64,000 nt of DNA from Hyalella azteca (GCF_000764305.2 NW_025933375.1:62001-126000), one strand, 5' to 3'; counted from the stretch's first letter, positions 44,096 to 58,409 are shown. Notes: generated from the letters alone by a model not told the origin. Numbers and translations are program-made.

Positions 44096-46619
44096 TATAA
44101 ATGGGGTCTACATTTTCATCTTTCGTTTCCCTCTTATTTTCCCCCGATATTGTTGGTTATTTTATGTGTAATATTTGTACGAACGTCGCCCCATTCATTC
44201 AATTGTTTGTATTTAATCCTTCGTTAAACGATAATTGGTGGCACGTGCATCTAATTATGAAGTTCCAATTAGGGACGAGTTATTTCTAACTCACTTCTTC
44301 AGCGCGTGAATCCTCTGTAGCTTGATAAAAGTTTTATCAAATTATGTATAACAATTAGTGGGTAAATACCCTACACATGAATCAGCATTCTCAATTCAAT
44401 TCTTTAAACAATAATCCATTCTTTTGAAACTATGACATTTCTTCAGAGTAATAATATCCCGTGATGAAATTCGTCTTCAAACGGAGGCTACAAGAAAGTT
44501 TAGGGCTGTTAATGAGATACTGGTGTCATTATTAAATTCTAATGTCACTCCTTTGCTTGAACCGTAGTTTGAACTGAAATTTGGCAGCAAAGAGTGGACA
44601 AAGAACAATAAGAATATTCTTGCTTTTAAAATTTCTTTTAAATTTAAATTACTAATTACTTTAAGTTTCTGTACTTATATAAGGCGGAAGAAACGACTTG
44701 TACTTGGGGCGGAAGAAACGATGAAGTAGATTTCCTAGTTTGTTGATAATTATCGAGTGTTAATAATATTATTCTATCTTTAATAGAGCAAGATATAATA
44801 CAAAATAGCCTAATCGTGTTATTGCTTTAACATAATAATGGAGATTTGTATTGTATTACTACAATCCAATTTAACTCTTTTTATCAGTCCAGTTGTGATT
44901 CTATAAACATTACATTAAAATTCGTAACATTCTTTTTGTACCTTGCTTCAAGATTATTGGAAAGTTATCCTTTCACATCAGTATTACGTGATTTTAGTTT
45001 TATCAGAAATCTCGAATTGAATTACATTTTTAATTTAATTTGTACATTATGTACGAAAAAATCTCTTTCCATCGCATTCTTCAACTTGAGATTTACGTTC
45101 ATTTCTTGCTTCATATACATCTGTAAAAGTAACTACTGACAATTTGACGGTAGTTTTTTTTTGCCTAGTTTTAATTTTTTTATTGCCGAGTTTTATCACC
45201 CAGCAATGATTTTAAAAATTCTTCTTAGGGGTTTTACATGCGCAAGGAATTCTATAGCTGGGCTGGGAGCTCAGCCAAGAATCTAAAGCCCGAACCAAAA
45301 AACTTTCCGGGATTTCATGATTTCTTGCCAGATTTGCGAAAATTCTGAGGTTAAGAACGTGAAGCCAGGCGGCATTTATTAGAAAAATGCTAGAGATATA
45401 ATTTTGGAATGACTTGCAAGGTAGCAGAAAGGCAAAAACTTTTTTTTTAATCTCTTGACTGGCTATTTTTTCTGCATTACTCTTTGTTTATTATATTTTG
45501 TTATTATAAAATAATAATATGTAATTTAATATGAATTTATATTTTCAAATATGCATTGTTAATACTATTCAAAATATCTTCTAACATTATTTGCATGCAT
45601 TCATCACAATGTCTACAAGCAAGTTAGAAAATAATGTTTGAGTCTTCGAAGCAAAATTTTGCTCGTGATCCGCTATATAAAATAATATGCACTGATAACA
45701 ATTCAGTAATTTCCAACGTTCTCTTTATTTCATTCATAACGTACTCTTCGCAATTGTTAAACAAACTTTGAAAAATAAAATTTCTGTCCAAAGTTGACGA
45801 TACAGTAATTTCGACTACAATGCAGACTTCACGAAAGTTTGAGCTAAAGTTTGAATGTAATTAATAAAGCTGTAGCTGAGCAGCGAATACTGCGAACCTG
45901 ATTCAAGCTGAGCTTTCCTTCTTTGCTTTCACTGGGCCGTAGGACCGACATGGTTCGTTCAATTTTGAGATCTTTTGTGCTATTACAAGTCAGGAATCTA
46001 GTATTCCCAGGCACGCAAATTGTCCGTTACATTTATACGAAACTTAACTTTTAAATCAGTTAGTATAAACAGACATATATGAAAATAAATGAGCGTGTTT
46101 CCCAAGAGGTGCTCAAGTGCGCTTTTTCTTTATTTGCTTACTTGCACGTGACAAAGAAATGCAACAGTGCGCAGCCATGCAATTCGTTATACATTGTAGC
46201 CGCGAATCTTGCGATTTAATTGAATTAAAGTGAGCTAATACCGCCTGTTACATTAGTTTGAGTTATGCTGTAGCAGGGATAAGAGAGATAGCCGTTACAT
46301 ATGCCGCAGCTACAGCCGCTTCATTACTGGCAGGTACATGAAAAGCTGTAACAAATTCCAGTGGAACAGCTAATGCATCAATGCCGAGTACAATAACAAC
46401 AGTAAGAGCAGAACCAATATCAGTATATCAGTTACAATTACAAACACAACCGCAGTTGCAGCGCTAACAACTTCTGGAATAACCAACGTCAGGTCATAGT
46501 TTTTTCATTTCCAATGAGTAAAATCATGTATTGGAATCCACACAACTTCATCCGGGAAACAAATGAACAATTCAGGAATGCGGCGCAAATGTTTTTTGTT
46601 GCACATTTTTGACCAGTTT
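44096..46619. other. Intergenic, nothing recognised
   Basis: AT-rich throughout. 46310-46480 is a low-complexity stretch of aca/cag-rich triplets. The ORF at 44846-45139 is Phe/Ile-rich with no motif. Confidence 0.4.
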
Positions 46620-47240
46620 TTTGTTGAAATTTTCTTGCCTACTCATGTTTATATTTTAAACACAAACTACTCTTCACGTTCGTGCTTACTTCAGAAACAC
46701 AAACGGCGCTTAGCTTTCATTTTTCTAAATTACAAATGGTGTTTTGCATTCATGTTTATTTTCCAAACACAAATGAATTCACACATTCTTATTTACTTTA
46801 AAACACGAATGACGTTAAACATTTACGTTTATTTTCAATAGAAACATGGGTGCATTAATTCATTTAATTTTTTTTAACACAAATGGCGACAGATATTCAT
46901 GTTTATTTTAAAAACATAATTTGTGTCACATAATATATAATAAATTTATAAATAAAACATAATAAATTGCGTCACACATAACACAAAAGTCGCTAAATTT
47001 TCATGTTTTCCAAAATACAGTCGGCGTCACTCATTATTGGTTATTTTCAAAAACAAATAGCATCACACATCCTTGATTATTTATAAAATACAAATGGCTT
47101 TTCACATTCTTTTATTTTTATGCAAAAATGGAGTGGCATACTCCAATTTATTTTAAAAACACACACAGCGATTAACCTATTTGCTTTTAAACCACAAACG
47201 GAGCCACACAATCCAGTTCATTTTGTAACAAAATTGCGCG
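46620..47240 (+). repeat. Degenerate 45-60-bp tandem repeat
   Basis: Recurrent aacacaaatggcgtcacaca, ttcatgtttattttaaaa pattern, about 12 decayed units. Confidence 0.65.
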
Positions 47241-47486
47241 TAGGATTCCCGCCTCTGCGACCCTCGTTCATGTCACCGAACTTTTCCAATAACCCACGAA
47301 TTTTTCACGAGCTTTACTGGCAGAAAATTATTATTATTATTTGATACGCCGTAGGCTTCATGAGAAGTTTCTAAAGCTCGACAAATAATTTTAGGATATA
47401 AGTTCTCATGGGTATATGTGATATACTTCTACTTAATTGTTAATATTCTAATGGAAATGTCTTAGATATTTCCGAAATAAATTTTT

Positions 47487-47742
47487 TTATGGATATTACA
47501 GATAAAAATCATTACTTTAAATAGTGTGGCTTTGGAAACTGTATGAAAGATTGTGAATCGATGAACACACTTATTACATTTTCTGTGCATTCTCTACTCT
47601 CAATTATTATTTTTTTGAATACATATATATATTTTACATATATTGTATTATGGATATTACAGATAAAAATCATTACTTTAAATAGTGTGGCTTTGGAAAC
47701 TGTATGAAAGATTGTGAATCGATGAACACACTTATTACATTT
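47487..47742 (+). repeat. 95-bp direct duplication, 161 bp apart
   Basis: 47487-47581 and 47648-47742 are identical by eye (ttatggatattacagataaa .. aacacacttattacattt). Either a recent duplication or an assembly duplication. Confidence 0.85.
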
Positions 47743-50700
47743 ATAATTATAAATTATTATACAAATTATACATTAACGCAAATACTATTTTTAATTATAT
47801 ATCAATAATATAATTTCAGTCATTACGTCCTTAGGTATTCAGTACACATCTGCAAAAAGCAACTGAAATTAAATTTCTATTCATGTAATTTGTTGGATCC
47901 ACTAAGCAATTTTCACTCCTTGGAATTCATTCATTTTAGTCATTAATTCTCCGTATAAAAACACAGTCAGGAATTATTTTCGCGGGTAAATAACGACAAT
48001 TAGTGATTTCAAACTTCTTAGTGTTTCCTAACTCATTTTAACTGCTAATTACATTCTGATCCCACCATCCTCGATGAAGCACAACTTCTGAAGATTTTTG
48101 ACTTATCATGTACACAAATTTCATATACAGTGAAGAAATCGCCAGGTGTTTTACCGAGTCATGAATGTTTGATAATTACTTAAGTAAACCTGACTCAAAT
48201 GATGGTTTAGCTATCAATATGAATTTATCTGTTATATTCAATTGTATCCTGAAATTTACATATCTCGATCCATATTTTTATGTACATTACTACATGAGCA
48301 ATACATGCCCATTTTGAGGGTAGTATTTTGCATGAGCAATATCTGCCTTTCTGCCTGGACAATCAAAACTCAGTCGGGAACTTGTTGCCCGGCTTCGGCC
48401 CCTTTTCCATGCCCACAGACATTCATCATGCATAACAGTTCTGCGGGATTTGATTGTTTTTCAACGATATCCGTCTGAATTCCCCTTTATAGTGGGATGC
48501 GTGAGTCGAATTACATACGAGTTCTATCTTTTCCGTTTCTAGAAACTTAATTCTCATTAATGAATTTCACAAATTGTATGATAGTGTCCTGAAGCTTTAC
48601 CATAACAGCGTGTTCATTCGATTAACATTATTTTAGTTAATACAACAAATTACGTGAATGTTTGACAAAAAGCCATAACTTCATTAACAGACACACAAAC
48701 CAAAATTATAAAAAGCTGAGGAAATTTAGAGAACGGACACACAAACGAAGGTGAAAATTGTAAATAATCCTTTTTGAGTAAAAGCAACAGCAGTGAAAGC
48801 TGCACAAAGAAGCTTGTCACCTTGCGAGGAGCGCGAGCAACGAAGTGCGACAAACACACGACCCGCGCCTAAGCTTCCGCATATCATCGAAAATCTCACT
48901 AAGCGCGGCTGCTTGAATTAGCTGAAGAAAATGTGAAAAGTTGGTGCCCTTTATATATGTTAAGTACGAGTTCAAATTGCTTGCAAACATTGTTAAGCTT
49001 TTGTTATATTTCACGTGCTGTTGTTGCATGTTGATACCTGTGCTCATGCAGCTGATACGATGATAACTTAGTAATGATGCTAAACTTTAACCGACGAACG
49101 TTCTTGACTTTCATAAATTTAGTTCGAAGGTCTTCAAGTTTGACGAGATCATGGAAAAGAAGCTCAAAAATCTCAACTTCATACTTTTCCTGCAATCAAA
49201 TGCCTGCTCATCAAATCACTATAAATTATATTTTTTTGAACTTCAAATATTTTTAAACTGTTGTTAATAACTGTGGTATCCATTATGGGAAAGATTGTCT
49301 GTTTTCACTTGTAACTTTGAAGTTTTAAACATTGGTTATTTAAAAGACAGTCATAGATATAATACATGTTTCGCTAATAACTCTAGGGTGTGTGATAATA
49401 GTAGTGTATGCGACATATGCTTCAAGAAGGACGATATGGAAATTACTAATTGCGATTGATGGCAGTTAAGTGTGCACTTAATGTTGTTCTAAACAATAAG
49501 CCTAAAAGAAAACAATTCAGTCGCACGGTAATGTTGTGCTGAAATGCACATGAGTTCCCTTGTTTTTTGTCCTCAATACATTTCGAAAAGTCCTTGAAGA
49601 TTCCGAAATAAAGGTAGACATTGTATCAGAATTTTACGATTTCAACAGAGAGATTAAAACTATGGCTGAGATGCATATTAAAATAGCGATGAATATTCCC
49701 ACCAGCTTATAAAACAGTAATGTAGGTAGACCTTTATTATCAAAATTAATTCAGATTTAGGGATGAAAATGATTTGTAACTTTGATTTTGACATATTTTG
49801 TTTCATAAGAAATGATTTATTATTTCTATTTGTTACAAAATAGGGTAATGACGTGCATTAATGATGCGTTGATTAAATATTCAAATCTTAGTTCCTATAT
49901 TTTTGATGAAGCGGACAACTTGCGAACCACTGAATTTTTACCTTTCGATTAGGTCTTTAAGATTTAAAAAGTTAATTAAGGAAAACTTAATTTTTAAATT
50001 TATTAACTCTCATGAAACTCATGATTCATACGTGTTTTTCACAAAAAAATACGTTGAGAAATGCTTCCTCGTTTATTAAGACTCAACGAAAAAAAATCAT
50101 GAGTGATTTCTAATCACGTTATTTGTATTTGCAAAAGGTACAACTAGGTTATTAATGTGATGCAATAATAATATAAATAATATATTTATATGTTAATATA
50201 AGGGTGCAAAAAACGCACAGTGTCGTTAATTTCTTTCACACTTGTTCGATCTTTGATAAAAATGTCTTCAACAATACATCGGTTGCTTGGCACCCAGAAA
50301 TTTTCAAACATGAAGTGGTCTTCCAGTAAGAAGATTTCTTTCTGGAGAAGGACTCCAGCTCTTGACAGTCGACATGTCCCCACAACAGCCTGCTGGAGGC
50401 GAGCCTGCAGTGTGTGGCGTAAGGCTGAGGCTGGACGACAATATTGCTTCTTTGGATCGCACTCGCCGCTGCGAGCCCTCGATTGAAACGAACATTCAGT
50501 TTACTCTCAGATGTGTCTTCATTTCGTAGAAGTTTTAATATTAAAAATATAAGCTGAAGATTCCTGGGTTTCTGTAAGGTTGTAAATTGAATTCTAGAAG
50601 GCATCAGTTGGAAACACTCGACAAGAGTGATAGACCGGACCTTAGACTAGTCGTTACCCAGCAGTCCTCCTGTGAACAACCCATTTCTAGGCATGGTTGA

Positions 50701-51727
50701 CGATAACCATTACGCCTTAACTCGCTGTGGTTCAAGTTAACCTACCCTGCCTTTATTGGGTTGCTGCTGATCTCGTGTGGACTGGACTCAAGGTGACGCT
50801 CTCCAAGCTTGTCCTTAGAGCTTTGCGTGCTTAACGATCACCACGGGGACCGACTCTTTCTTGAGGATCGGAGAAGCCCTGCAGACTACCTTGTTTTAGG
50901 AATTCACAGATGTTCCCTGTTGAATCTGTAGATTGAGCAGCTAAGGTGTCAGATTTATTAATGTATGGCGTTATCCCTTGATGTAAACTTTGATTCGTGT
51001 TTTGTTCTATTAAATTGTTGGTGTTCCTAAATGTTTATAGTATCCGAGTCAGCGAAACGAACCCCGATGAAGTATACAGACTTCATTACAGTTTCAATAG
51101 GGCGGTAAAAAATTCAATGTGTGTATTATATATTTATTGTTTCCTAAACAATCCGAAAGCCCGGATTATCCGAAAAAAAAACATTTCTTGTAGAAGACAA
51201 AAAATATGAATAGAATATCTATTTAAAAATGTATCATGCATTGCCATGTACACCATACACGCACAGTTGTTTCATTGAACTACTTAGATTATACGTGTAG
51301 CTTTGTGAAACAACTTTTCACATTCATCTCCAACCAAGCATGTAAAAATGTTAAAACTAATGATTTACCATCACATGAACATGTTTTTTTTTAATTTCGT
51401 CCTAGTATGTAAGTAATGAACTGTGAACATATCAGAATCTTCACAAATCGACAAGTTTTACAATTCAGTTTTTAGAAGAATTTATTAATTCTGATTAACC
51501 TTATTACTTTTCATATCTACGACCTGTTGGAGACATGCCCTACATCGAGACAAACTCACAGTACCGAGGCAAACAGAAAATCCCTGACGTGCCAGACAGC
51601 GCTAGTGTCAATAGAACATAAACTGCTGTAATGATCTATGAATACTGGAAGCTTATACTTGATCAGATATAAAAGATGAATTGAAAAAAGAAGACAGAAC
51701 AAACGATTGAAAACCTAAAAATGTGAT
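47743..51727. other. Intergenic, nothing firmly recognised
   Basis: Mostly AT-rich. 50200-50500 and 50630-50900 are GC-richer with open frames on both strands (e.g. minus 50604-50236, 122 aa), but no domain is recognisable and splice borders cannot be defined. Confidence 0.4.
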
Positions 51728-51848
51728 CAGTACTCACTGCAGTGAGTGACAGAGCACATTTTCTCGTCCGTCCGTCCGTGAAGTCCCGGACGGACGGACA
51801 TGACGAGCACAATAGGGCCTTTTTTCCATAAATGAGAAAATTCGCTAA
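51728..51848 (-). repeat. Arm-like copy of the 18841-19426 foldback
   Basis: gtactcactgcagtgagtga, cagagcacattttctcgtcc, gtccgtccgtgaagtcccgg, atgacgagcacaatag and ttttttccataaatgagaaa match the arm of the foldback element. Confidence 0.75.
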
Positions 51849-52089
51849 AATGATTCATATTCGAAAAATAAAAATTATTCAATGCACAGCTAGGTCAGTT
51901 GTGCAGGGTCCCAGATAGCTTTGCTAAAGAATACACCCGAATTATTTCCAATACATAATAAAAAGTAACTCTAAAATGCTACTAAACCAAGACAACTGAA
52001 GGAATGCTTGGGCGTGAGGTCAAAAGCTTCCAGCTTTCATTAAACCTTTTATTCTCTTCTGTAGGAGCATTGCTTACTGCCCAGTTTAG

Positions 52090-52400
52090 GGCTCAAGTCT
52101 TACCCTCAAGATCTCCAAGTCATGCCCTCAAGGACACTCAAATGTTACCCTGGGCACCTCCAAGTCTTACCCTCAGGACCCCCAATGTCTTACTCTCAAC
52201 GCCTTCTAGGTCTTTCCCTCAAGGGCTCCCAAGTTTTGCCCTCAGGACCCCCAATGAAGGCCCTCAACGCCTTAAGTCTTTCCTTCAAGGCCTCCCAAGT
52301 CTTGCCCTAAGGACCCCCAATGTCTTGCCCTCAACGCCTTCTAGGTCTTTCCCTCAAGGGCTCCCAAGTCTTACTCTCAGGGCCCCCCAAGGCATAACCG
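52090..52400 (+). repeat. About 68-bp minisatellite with internal sub-repeats
   Basis: Pyrimidine-rich units containing caagtcttgccctcaggacc, cccaatgtcttgccctcaac, gccttctaggtctttccctc; gcctt anchors at 52201, 52270 and 52336. It creates a false Ser/Leu/Pro-rich ORF at 52004-52468. Confidence 0.85.
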
Positions 52401-54011
52401 AGGAACGGAGCTGCGTGCCGGCGGCCGAGATGCAGTTGTTGGCCGCTTCCGCTGCGTTAATCTCTTGAAACTCTTGCTGCTGCCATCCCGTACAGATTAA
52501 TTTCCGCAAGCGCCACAAAAATACGACACGGTTGAAAAGTGTCGGAACGACTTAGGTTCTGTAGAAATGTTGATGAAATTCAGTGTTCAACTTGTTTATA
52601 TTCATTACAAATTGCATTTATTAAGTTATAATTTACATGAAACAGGCGTCTTTGTAATCAGCCAGACGTCTTGCGCGACGAGAGTGTAGGCAGTCATTCC
52701 GCGTTCTTTCAAAAGATGATCATTAGCGTTTTGTTATCGGTATGCGTCTTTGGAATGCATGAAAACTGTTATAATTTCGATGTATCAACTAAATCAAATC
52801 AAAATCACAACCATATTTCAAATTATTTTGATTATCAGGATCAGAAAATATAGGATGAATTAGCACTTCGACAAACGTTTGCTTCTGCTAAGGTCGCTCT
52901 TGAATTGTCTTAGAGGTTTCTGACCATAGAAAATAGCCTAAACCACATGAATGTTAAGTGGTGCGTTCAAAAATTTTGCACAATTATCAACAAAACTCAA
53001 AAATTTTTCAATAAAAGGATTAAAAAAAATAATACAGGCAGAAATAACCTAGGCAAAATGAAATAATTTCTAAAAGGCACCAACCAGGAAACTTTAATGT
53101 GAAAAAAATCAGAAACGTACGGTCGAACAACCAAGAAACACTGCTGTAATTTTTTAGTTTTATTTATAATTTCATTAAGTTTTGGTCACTAGTCAGTTAA
53201 CCAACATTACAGCATTAAAATATATGTTAAATACATATATTTACAAAGATTATAATTGCATAGAATCTTATCTTAAATCGTGGATATTGTAATTAAGTAA
53301 AATTTTACAAATTTCCTGTCCTTTATTAAATAAAAAATATATTGAATCAATCAATTTGCTGATGAGACTGCTTGCAAAACAATTACCAATCAAGCGTACT
53401 TTCGGGATTGGTTTTAGCAATCAGTGCTCGACCGTAAGCAGTAAAAGAGACGTTAGCTTGGGTCTGCCCTGATTTATTTTATTCCCTTGCATTTGCATTC
53501 AAATCGTTTGTTCCTGTCCGGGAATTAAAATAATTGCATTAGCCAGAGCCTGGCATTCCAGAGAGCTGACCACAAGTGCAGGATTGCCGTCGAAATTACG
53601 CTCGCAATGTACGTTGGTTTCAGTATAGTTTGCACAATATTCTTTCACACAATAAAATGTATAGAAATTCATGTAAAATGTATATATATAAAGAATAAGT
53701 GTAGTAAAAGTAGGCCAGTTAGTAAATACGGCATTTGGAGTGTTTAAATTGGAAAAATAATCAATCAAAGTCAAAATATACTCGTAACATCAACTTCAGT
53801 GTATGACGAGGAATTAAAGTAACTGTTTCGTCAGCTTTCATCGCTTATCGAACATCATCAACTTTAATTTTTTTGCGTTGCATTAAAACGTTCAAATAAT
53901 TTTTTGCTGTAATTCCAAGAATTTTTTTATAGTTTTCAGAGCAGTATACATGGAGTGGCAAAAATCAGTTTTCCTTGTTTATCTCATAAGGTTAAGAGAG
54001 CTCGTCAATAA
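52401..54011. other. Intergenic, nothing recognised
   Basis: The minus-strand ORF 53774-53499 (91 aa) is open but matches no family I know. The rest is AT-rich. Confidence 0.4.
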
Positions 54012-54352
54012 TTAGGGTAACATGGGGCAGCGAGCCCACTGCGGGTCACGGGCCCATAGCGGGTTTCTCGCTAAGTATGGCAGATATTGGTCCGTGTTCT
54101 CTACCGCCGGTCGACAGTTTCACTGGGATGAAGTGTACGGATTTACGTTTTGCTAAGTGTTTGCGTTAAGACACTTTTTACAAAATAGTGTTTCATTAAA
54201 AATTGAATAACTCTATAGGCGTCTAATTCACATCATACATTCCTCATTAGTTGTACCTTTAAACAAAACAAAGAACCACCTCGTATCAATTAAAACTTCA
54301 TCAAAAATTTAGTTTAAAAAAAGTGGGGGGTGCGCTGCCCCACGTTACCCTA
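54012..54352. mobile_element. TA-flanked MITE with GGGTAAC termini
   Basis: The left end reads TAGGGTAACATGGGGCAGCG and the right end is its inverse, CGCTGCCCCACGTTACCCTA. The outermost TA at each end may be the target duplication. About 340 bp, no ORF; the interior is AT-rich except near the left end. TA targets point to a Tc1/mariner-type mobiliser (inference). Confidence 0.82.
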
Positions 54353-56285
54353 CTTCAGCAAAAAAATTTCCGAACTTCTCAGGTAAGGTTTTATTTTTGA
54401 TAAAGAGCGCATAATTTCTTGGTATTAATTCTAGTGCATTCAATTCGAACTTCATTGTTACTGCAGTGGTACCGGACTTTCGATTGTGTCAACTATTGAG
54501 GTGCAGTACAATTAATAACAAATTCTAATATTTCATATCACTATTGAAGTTTTCAAAACTGGAGTGAACATTGAGTTCGATTTTACAAGGTTCATTGAAT
54601 ACAAGAATCATGTCGCCCTCCACCAACAACAGCTATATATAACGGTCAGCTTTATTCGGCTCACGCTGCTATAGATATAAGATATATAAAGATAAAGATA
54701 TATTTAGAATACTAAGTTGTAGGAAGCTGAAAAACTACAAATTCATATATCTTAGCTATCATGCGTAGTATTAAATCAAAAGTATTTCGATGTGGTGTTT
54801 TATTTTAGTCTTTGTAAAATCATAGAAATTTTGCAAAAAAGGTAGTAGTGAGTTTCCTGATCCACAAAAATGCACAAGACATGAAAAGAAAACGAGACCA
54901 TTCAGCTGCATTGCTTTGCTAATAACTAATTTCTGCTTTTATCAATTTACTTCGAAAAATGTTCAATAAATGCTAAAAATCTGTACTGATGATGAAATAA
55001 TTAATTAAATCCGATAACTCGAAAGAATAGAGCACAAAATATAATATTATATTTTTAAACTGAAAATAAAACTTCACTGTACTCAGTAAATAACCAGCAT
55101 AAATAAAATAATTACGTTGAGATCATTGAGGCTTACAATTGAACCAAACTTCGCCCACTTTAGATCTCCCCGAATTCTGTTTGCACGTCATTTTTCATGC
55201 GATGCGATGCCGACGCTTATTACAGCCATGGTGGGGTGTTCCGCCTAACAAGCTGCCTACAATCTGAAAAATATATAGCTCATATTGTCCAAATAGTGAC
55301 GCACTCTCTGCATGCAGCACTGATGCTTCCTTTTGTCAGGAAAATCCGGGTCAAGATGACACACATAGACAAGAAGTGCATAGCTATTTTGACAAATTCT
55401 CCAAATTTTTCTGATTGCGCGCACTTCGGCAATTTGCCGGGAGCTACAGCGCTCTTAATCAATGACAACTTCACGTTTATTGGTGACACATATGCCAAGC
55501 AACGCTGGGTCGTAAGCCCCATAATGGTTGTCATTTCGTCGCAATTTCCAAGTCAGTCTTGACTCGGCCTTCAAGGGAAAATGGTTGAGAATTCGTTTGT
55601 AAAGAACGTGGTTAACTGGGTTCTAAAATTTAAATTAAGATCCGAAAAATCAAGTCATCCGATAACTATTTTCCATGTTCCAATGAACATTTATTATTCG
55701 AATGCCTAAAATACAAATATACTCTTATTTGAACTTCCAACAGACGTAAAAATTTTGATTTACGGCTCCCAATTATGTCTAATAAATAATATAAATTTTT
55801 CACTTTCAGTAGAGAACAACCAGCAAGACTAACCAAGTCTAGAGTCGAACAATTTTGTGCGTCAGTTACATGCATCTTTCCACATGAAAAGGCAATAAAA
55901 TAAAATAACGAAGTTGATGTACACTAATGAATTTGCATTGAATATTAAGCTTTATATGGCTTCTAAATATTATGCTTATTAATGTAAAAGTCTCATGTGG
56001 TTATACGATGTAAGCGTTTTTAGGCCTCGCGCACGTTGGATGTCCACGCTGTAATATGAACTTGTCCAGGTTGTCCGCCGCTCAGGATCTGATTGCAACA
56101 CGCGGCATAGCAGAAACCATATTGATTCTTGATAATCATATAATATCCTTGATAATAACACGTTGCGCGTTAATTAAATTCAAGCGAGCCTTATTGCTTA
56201 AAGAAACAAGCGAATATGAAGCTGACTGGAACCGGAATGCAACTGCTTAGAACTGCCCGCGGCGTAAGCAGAGCCCGCAGACAAA
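54353..56285. other. Intergenic, apart from one MITE-like copy
   Basis: AT-rich, no exon recognised on either strand. Confidence 0.4.
55262..55390 (-). repeat. Dispersed MITE-like repeat copy, reversed
   Basis: The minus strand reads gtgtgtcatcttgacccgga, ttttcctgacaaaagg, agagtgcgtcactatttgga and caatatgagc, the family order. The ORFs at 55197-55562 (plus) and 55534-55280 (minus) overlap it and are not genes. Confidence 0.65.
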
Positions 56286-56790
56286 CAAGTATGAAAGCTG
56301 CCACAAGTATGAAAGCTGCCACAGGTATGAAAGCTGCCACAGTATGAAAGCTGCCACAAGTATGAAAGCTGCCACAAGTATGAAAGCTGCCACAAGTGTG
56401 AAAGCTGCCTCAAGTATGAAAGCTACCACAAGTATGAAAGCTGCCACAGGTATGAAAGCTGCCACAAGTATGAAAGCTGCCACAAGTATGAAAGCTGCCA
56501 CAAGTATGAAAGCTGCCACAGGTATGAAAGCTGCCACAAGTATCAAAGCTGCCACAAGTATACAAGTATGAAAGCTGCCACAAGTATGAAAGCTGCCACA
56601 AGTATCAAAGCTGCCACAAGTATGAAAGCTGCCACAAGTATCAAAGCTGCCACAAGTATGAAAGCTGCCACAAGTATGAAAGCTGCCACAAGTATCAAAG
56701 CTGCCACAAGTATGAAAGCTGCCACAAGTATGAAATCTGCCACAAGTATGAAATCTGCCACAAGTATGAAAGCTGCCACATATTTAAAAC
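56286..56790 (+). repeat. 18-bp minisatellite, about 28 units
   Basis: Unit aagtatgaaagctgccac; variants change atgaaa to atcaaa or gtgaaa. As 18 is a multiple of 3, one plus frame reads (MKAATS)n and minus frames read hydrophobic repeats. There is no flanking coding context, so it is scored as a satellite. Confidence 0.93.
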
Positions 56791-58409
56791 AAAGCCCATG
56801 AGCGCAGGCAACTCTTAATTTAAATTCCGGAGGTTGGATGGCTTCGCAAAGACGTTATTGCAGTGGAAACCTGCAGTAAATATGGCGAGAAAATGCTCTC
56901 AGAAATGTCAAAATATTATTGCAATAGAGGAAACTTGAAATAAATATAAAACCTACTCTCATGCCGAGTTGCTAAAAATGATCGGAAAGTTATCCTACGC
57001 AACTTTTTGTAGCACTTTAGAGACAGCAGAATTATTTTTAATGTCGCTTAAACCGAGATTTAGCCAATATTATTGACATCCCGGGAATTTTTATCAATTG
57101 TTTTTATTTATATTACAACCTGAACTATACGTGCACTGATAATTCACTTCCAAGCAACTGCTTAGCCATGTACTCTTAATACGCGCATCAGTTTCTATTC
57201 CAGATTTTATATAACTTTTCTTTTCAGTCAATAAGAGTAGAAATGAACAATCAGTTACAAAAATCCCCATACAACTGCCTTTATTTTGAAGAGTTTTACC
57301 TGAACTGAACTGACAGGTCACAGAGAAGTCTCTGACCCTGTTTTGCCGAGAGTGGAAAACACAACAGAGGTTTTCCCCACAAAAAAAAACTGCAGGGAGA
57401 ATCAACAATCGAGCTAAAAGCTTTGACTCTCAACAAAGTGAATTGATATATAAATCAATAAAAAGCGATAGATAAATCTATTCAATCAAACTGAATTTAG
57501 ATAAATATATCCGTGATTCAAGTCACTTTATTAATTATGATTAACTGATACATCATAATATTAACATCTAATGATATAATTTAACATTATAGGATAATTT
57601 CTGTGATAACAATAAACTAAAAAAACTCAACTAAAGTTATATGGACTATTAACGAAGGCTAGCAACACAAACACCGTAAAAAATGTCTGATATTATGTAC
57701 GAGAATTTGTGCAATTCTAAAATTATTTTGTGTCAAGATTATAGTGAAAGACACGTTTCCAACTAAGGTCAGGCTGGTAGTAAAGACGCGTTCGAAAAAC
57801 CTTAAGTTACTTTGACAACATCGCGCTTTGCTAAGGAAATTTACCCGAGTTTCTTAAAATTTTTAGCATAAATTTCAAGTATTTTGCATTGTAAAATCCT
57901 TGAAAAGTTTGGAAGCGCAAATATCATCAGCGGAAGAGAAGATTCGCGTCAAAATTTTGCAAAGCGAAGTAACAAAGGAAATATGTAATGTAAATTTTCG
58001 TGTTTCACGTTGCAAAGCATAAAATTGTACAGGTTCTTAATTAATTAAAATCAATAAAATATACTTACTGAAAATTTTTCTTATGTTCAAATCTATGAAA
58101 TAAATTTTACTATGAAAAACACTGGGAAATTACGCAAAATTTGCTCTCATTTATGCAAACAAATTCGCTACGTAATCCGGACTCACTACATTCAATAGCA
58201 AATCCCATTTCGCGACTGAAATTATTAAGGCATATTTAAACTTCTTAGCCCATTTTTTGGGGGAAATGAAAGGAATCATTGTGAAAAAGAGTTCACAGTG
58301 AAGAAATGTATCTATGATTCTCCCTACTAGGCCATAAAATACTTGTTAGGTTTCGGAAATTTACGTGGGCATCCTTCGAAATTTCTGCGTGGCATCCCAA
58401 TTCCGCAGA
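56791..58409. other. Intergenic, nothing recognised
   Basis: AT-rich, only chance ORFs. Confidence 0.4.

Noticed and set aside
52004..52468. 154-aa Ser/Pro-rich ORF
   Set aside because: Derived from the roughly 68-bp satellite; no exon borders.
53499..53774. 91-aa minus-strand ORF
   Set aside because: No recognisable domain; AT-rich context; not enough to call a gene.
56247..56801. MKAATS and hydrophobic repeat ORFs
   Set aside because: 18-bp satellite open in several frames; no support for coding.
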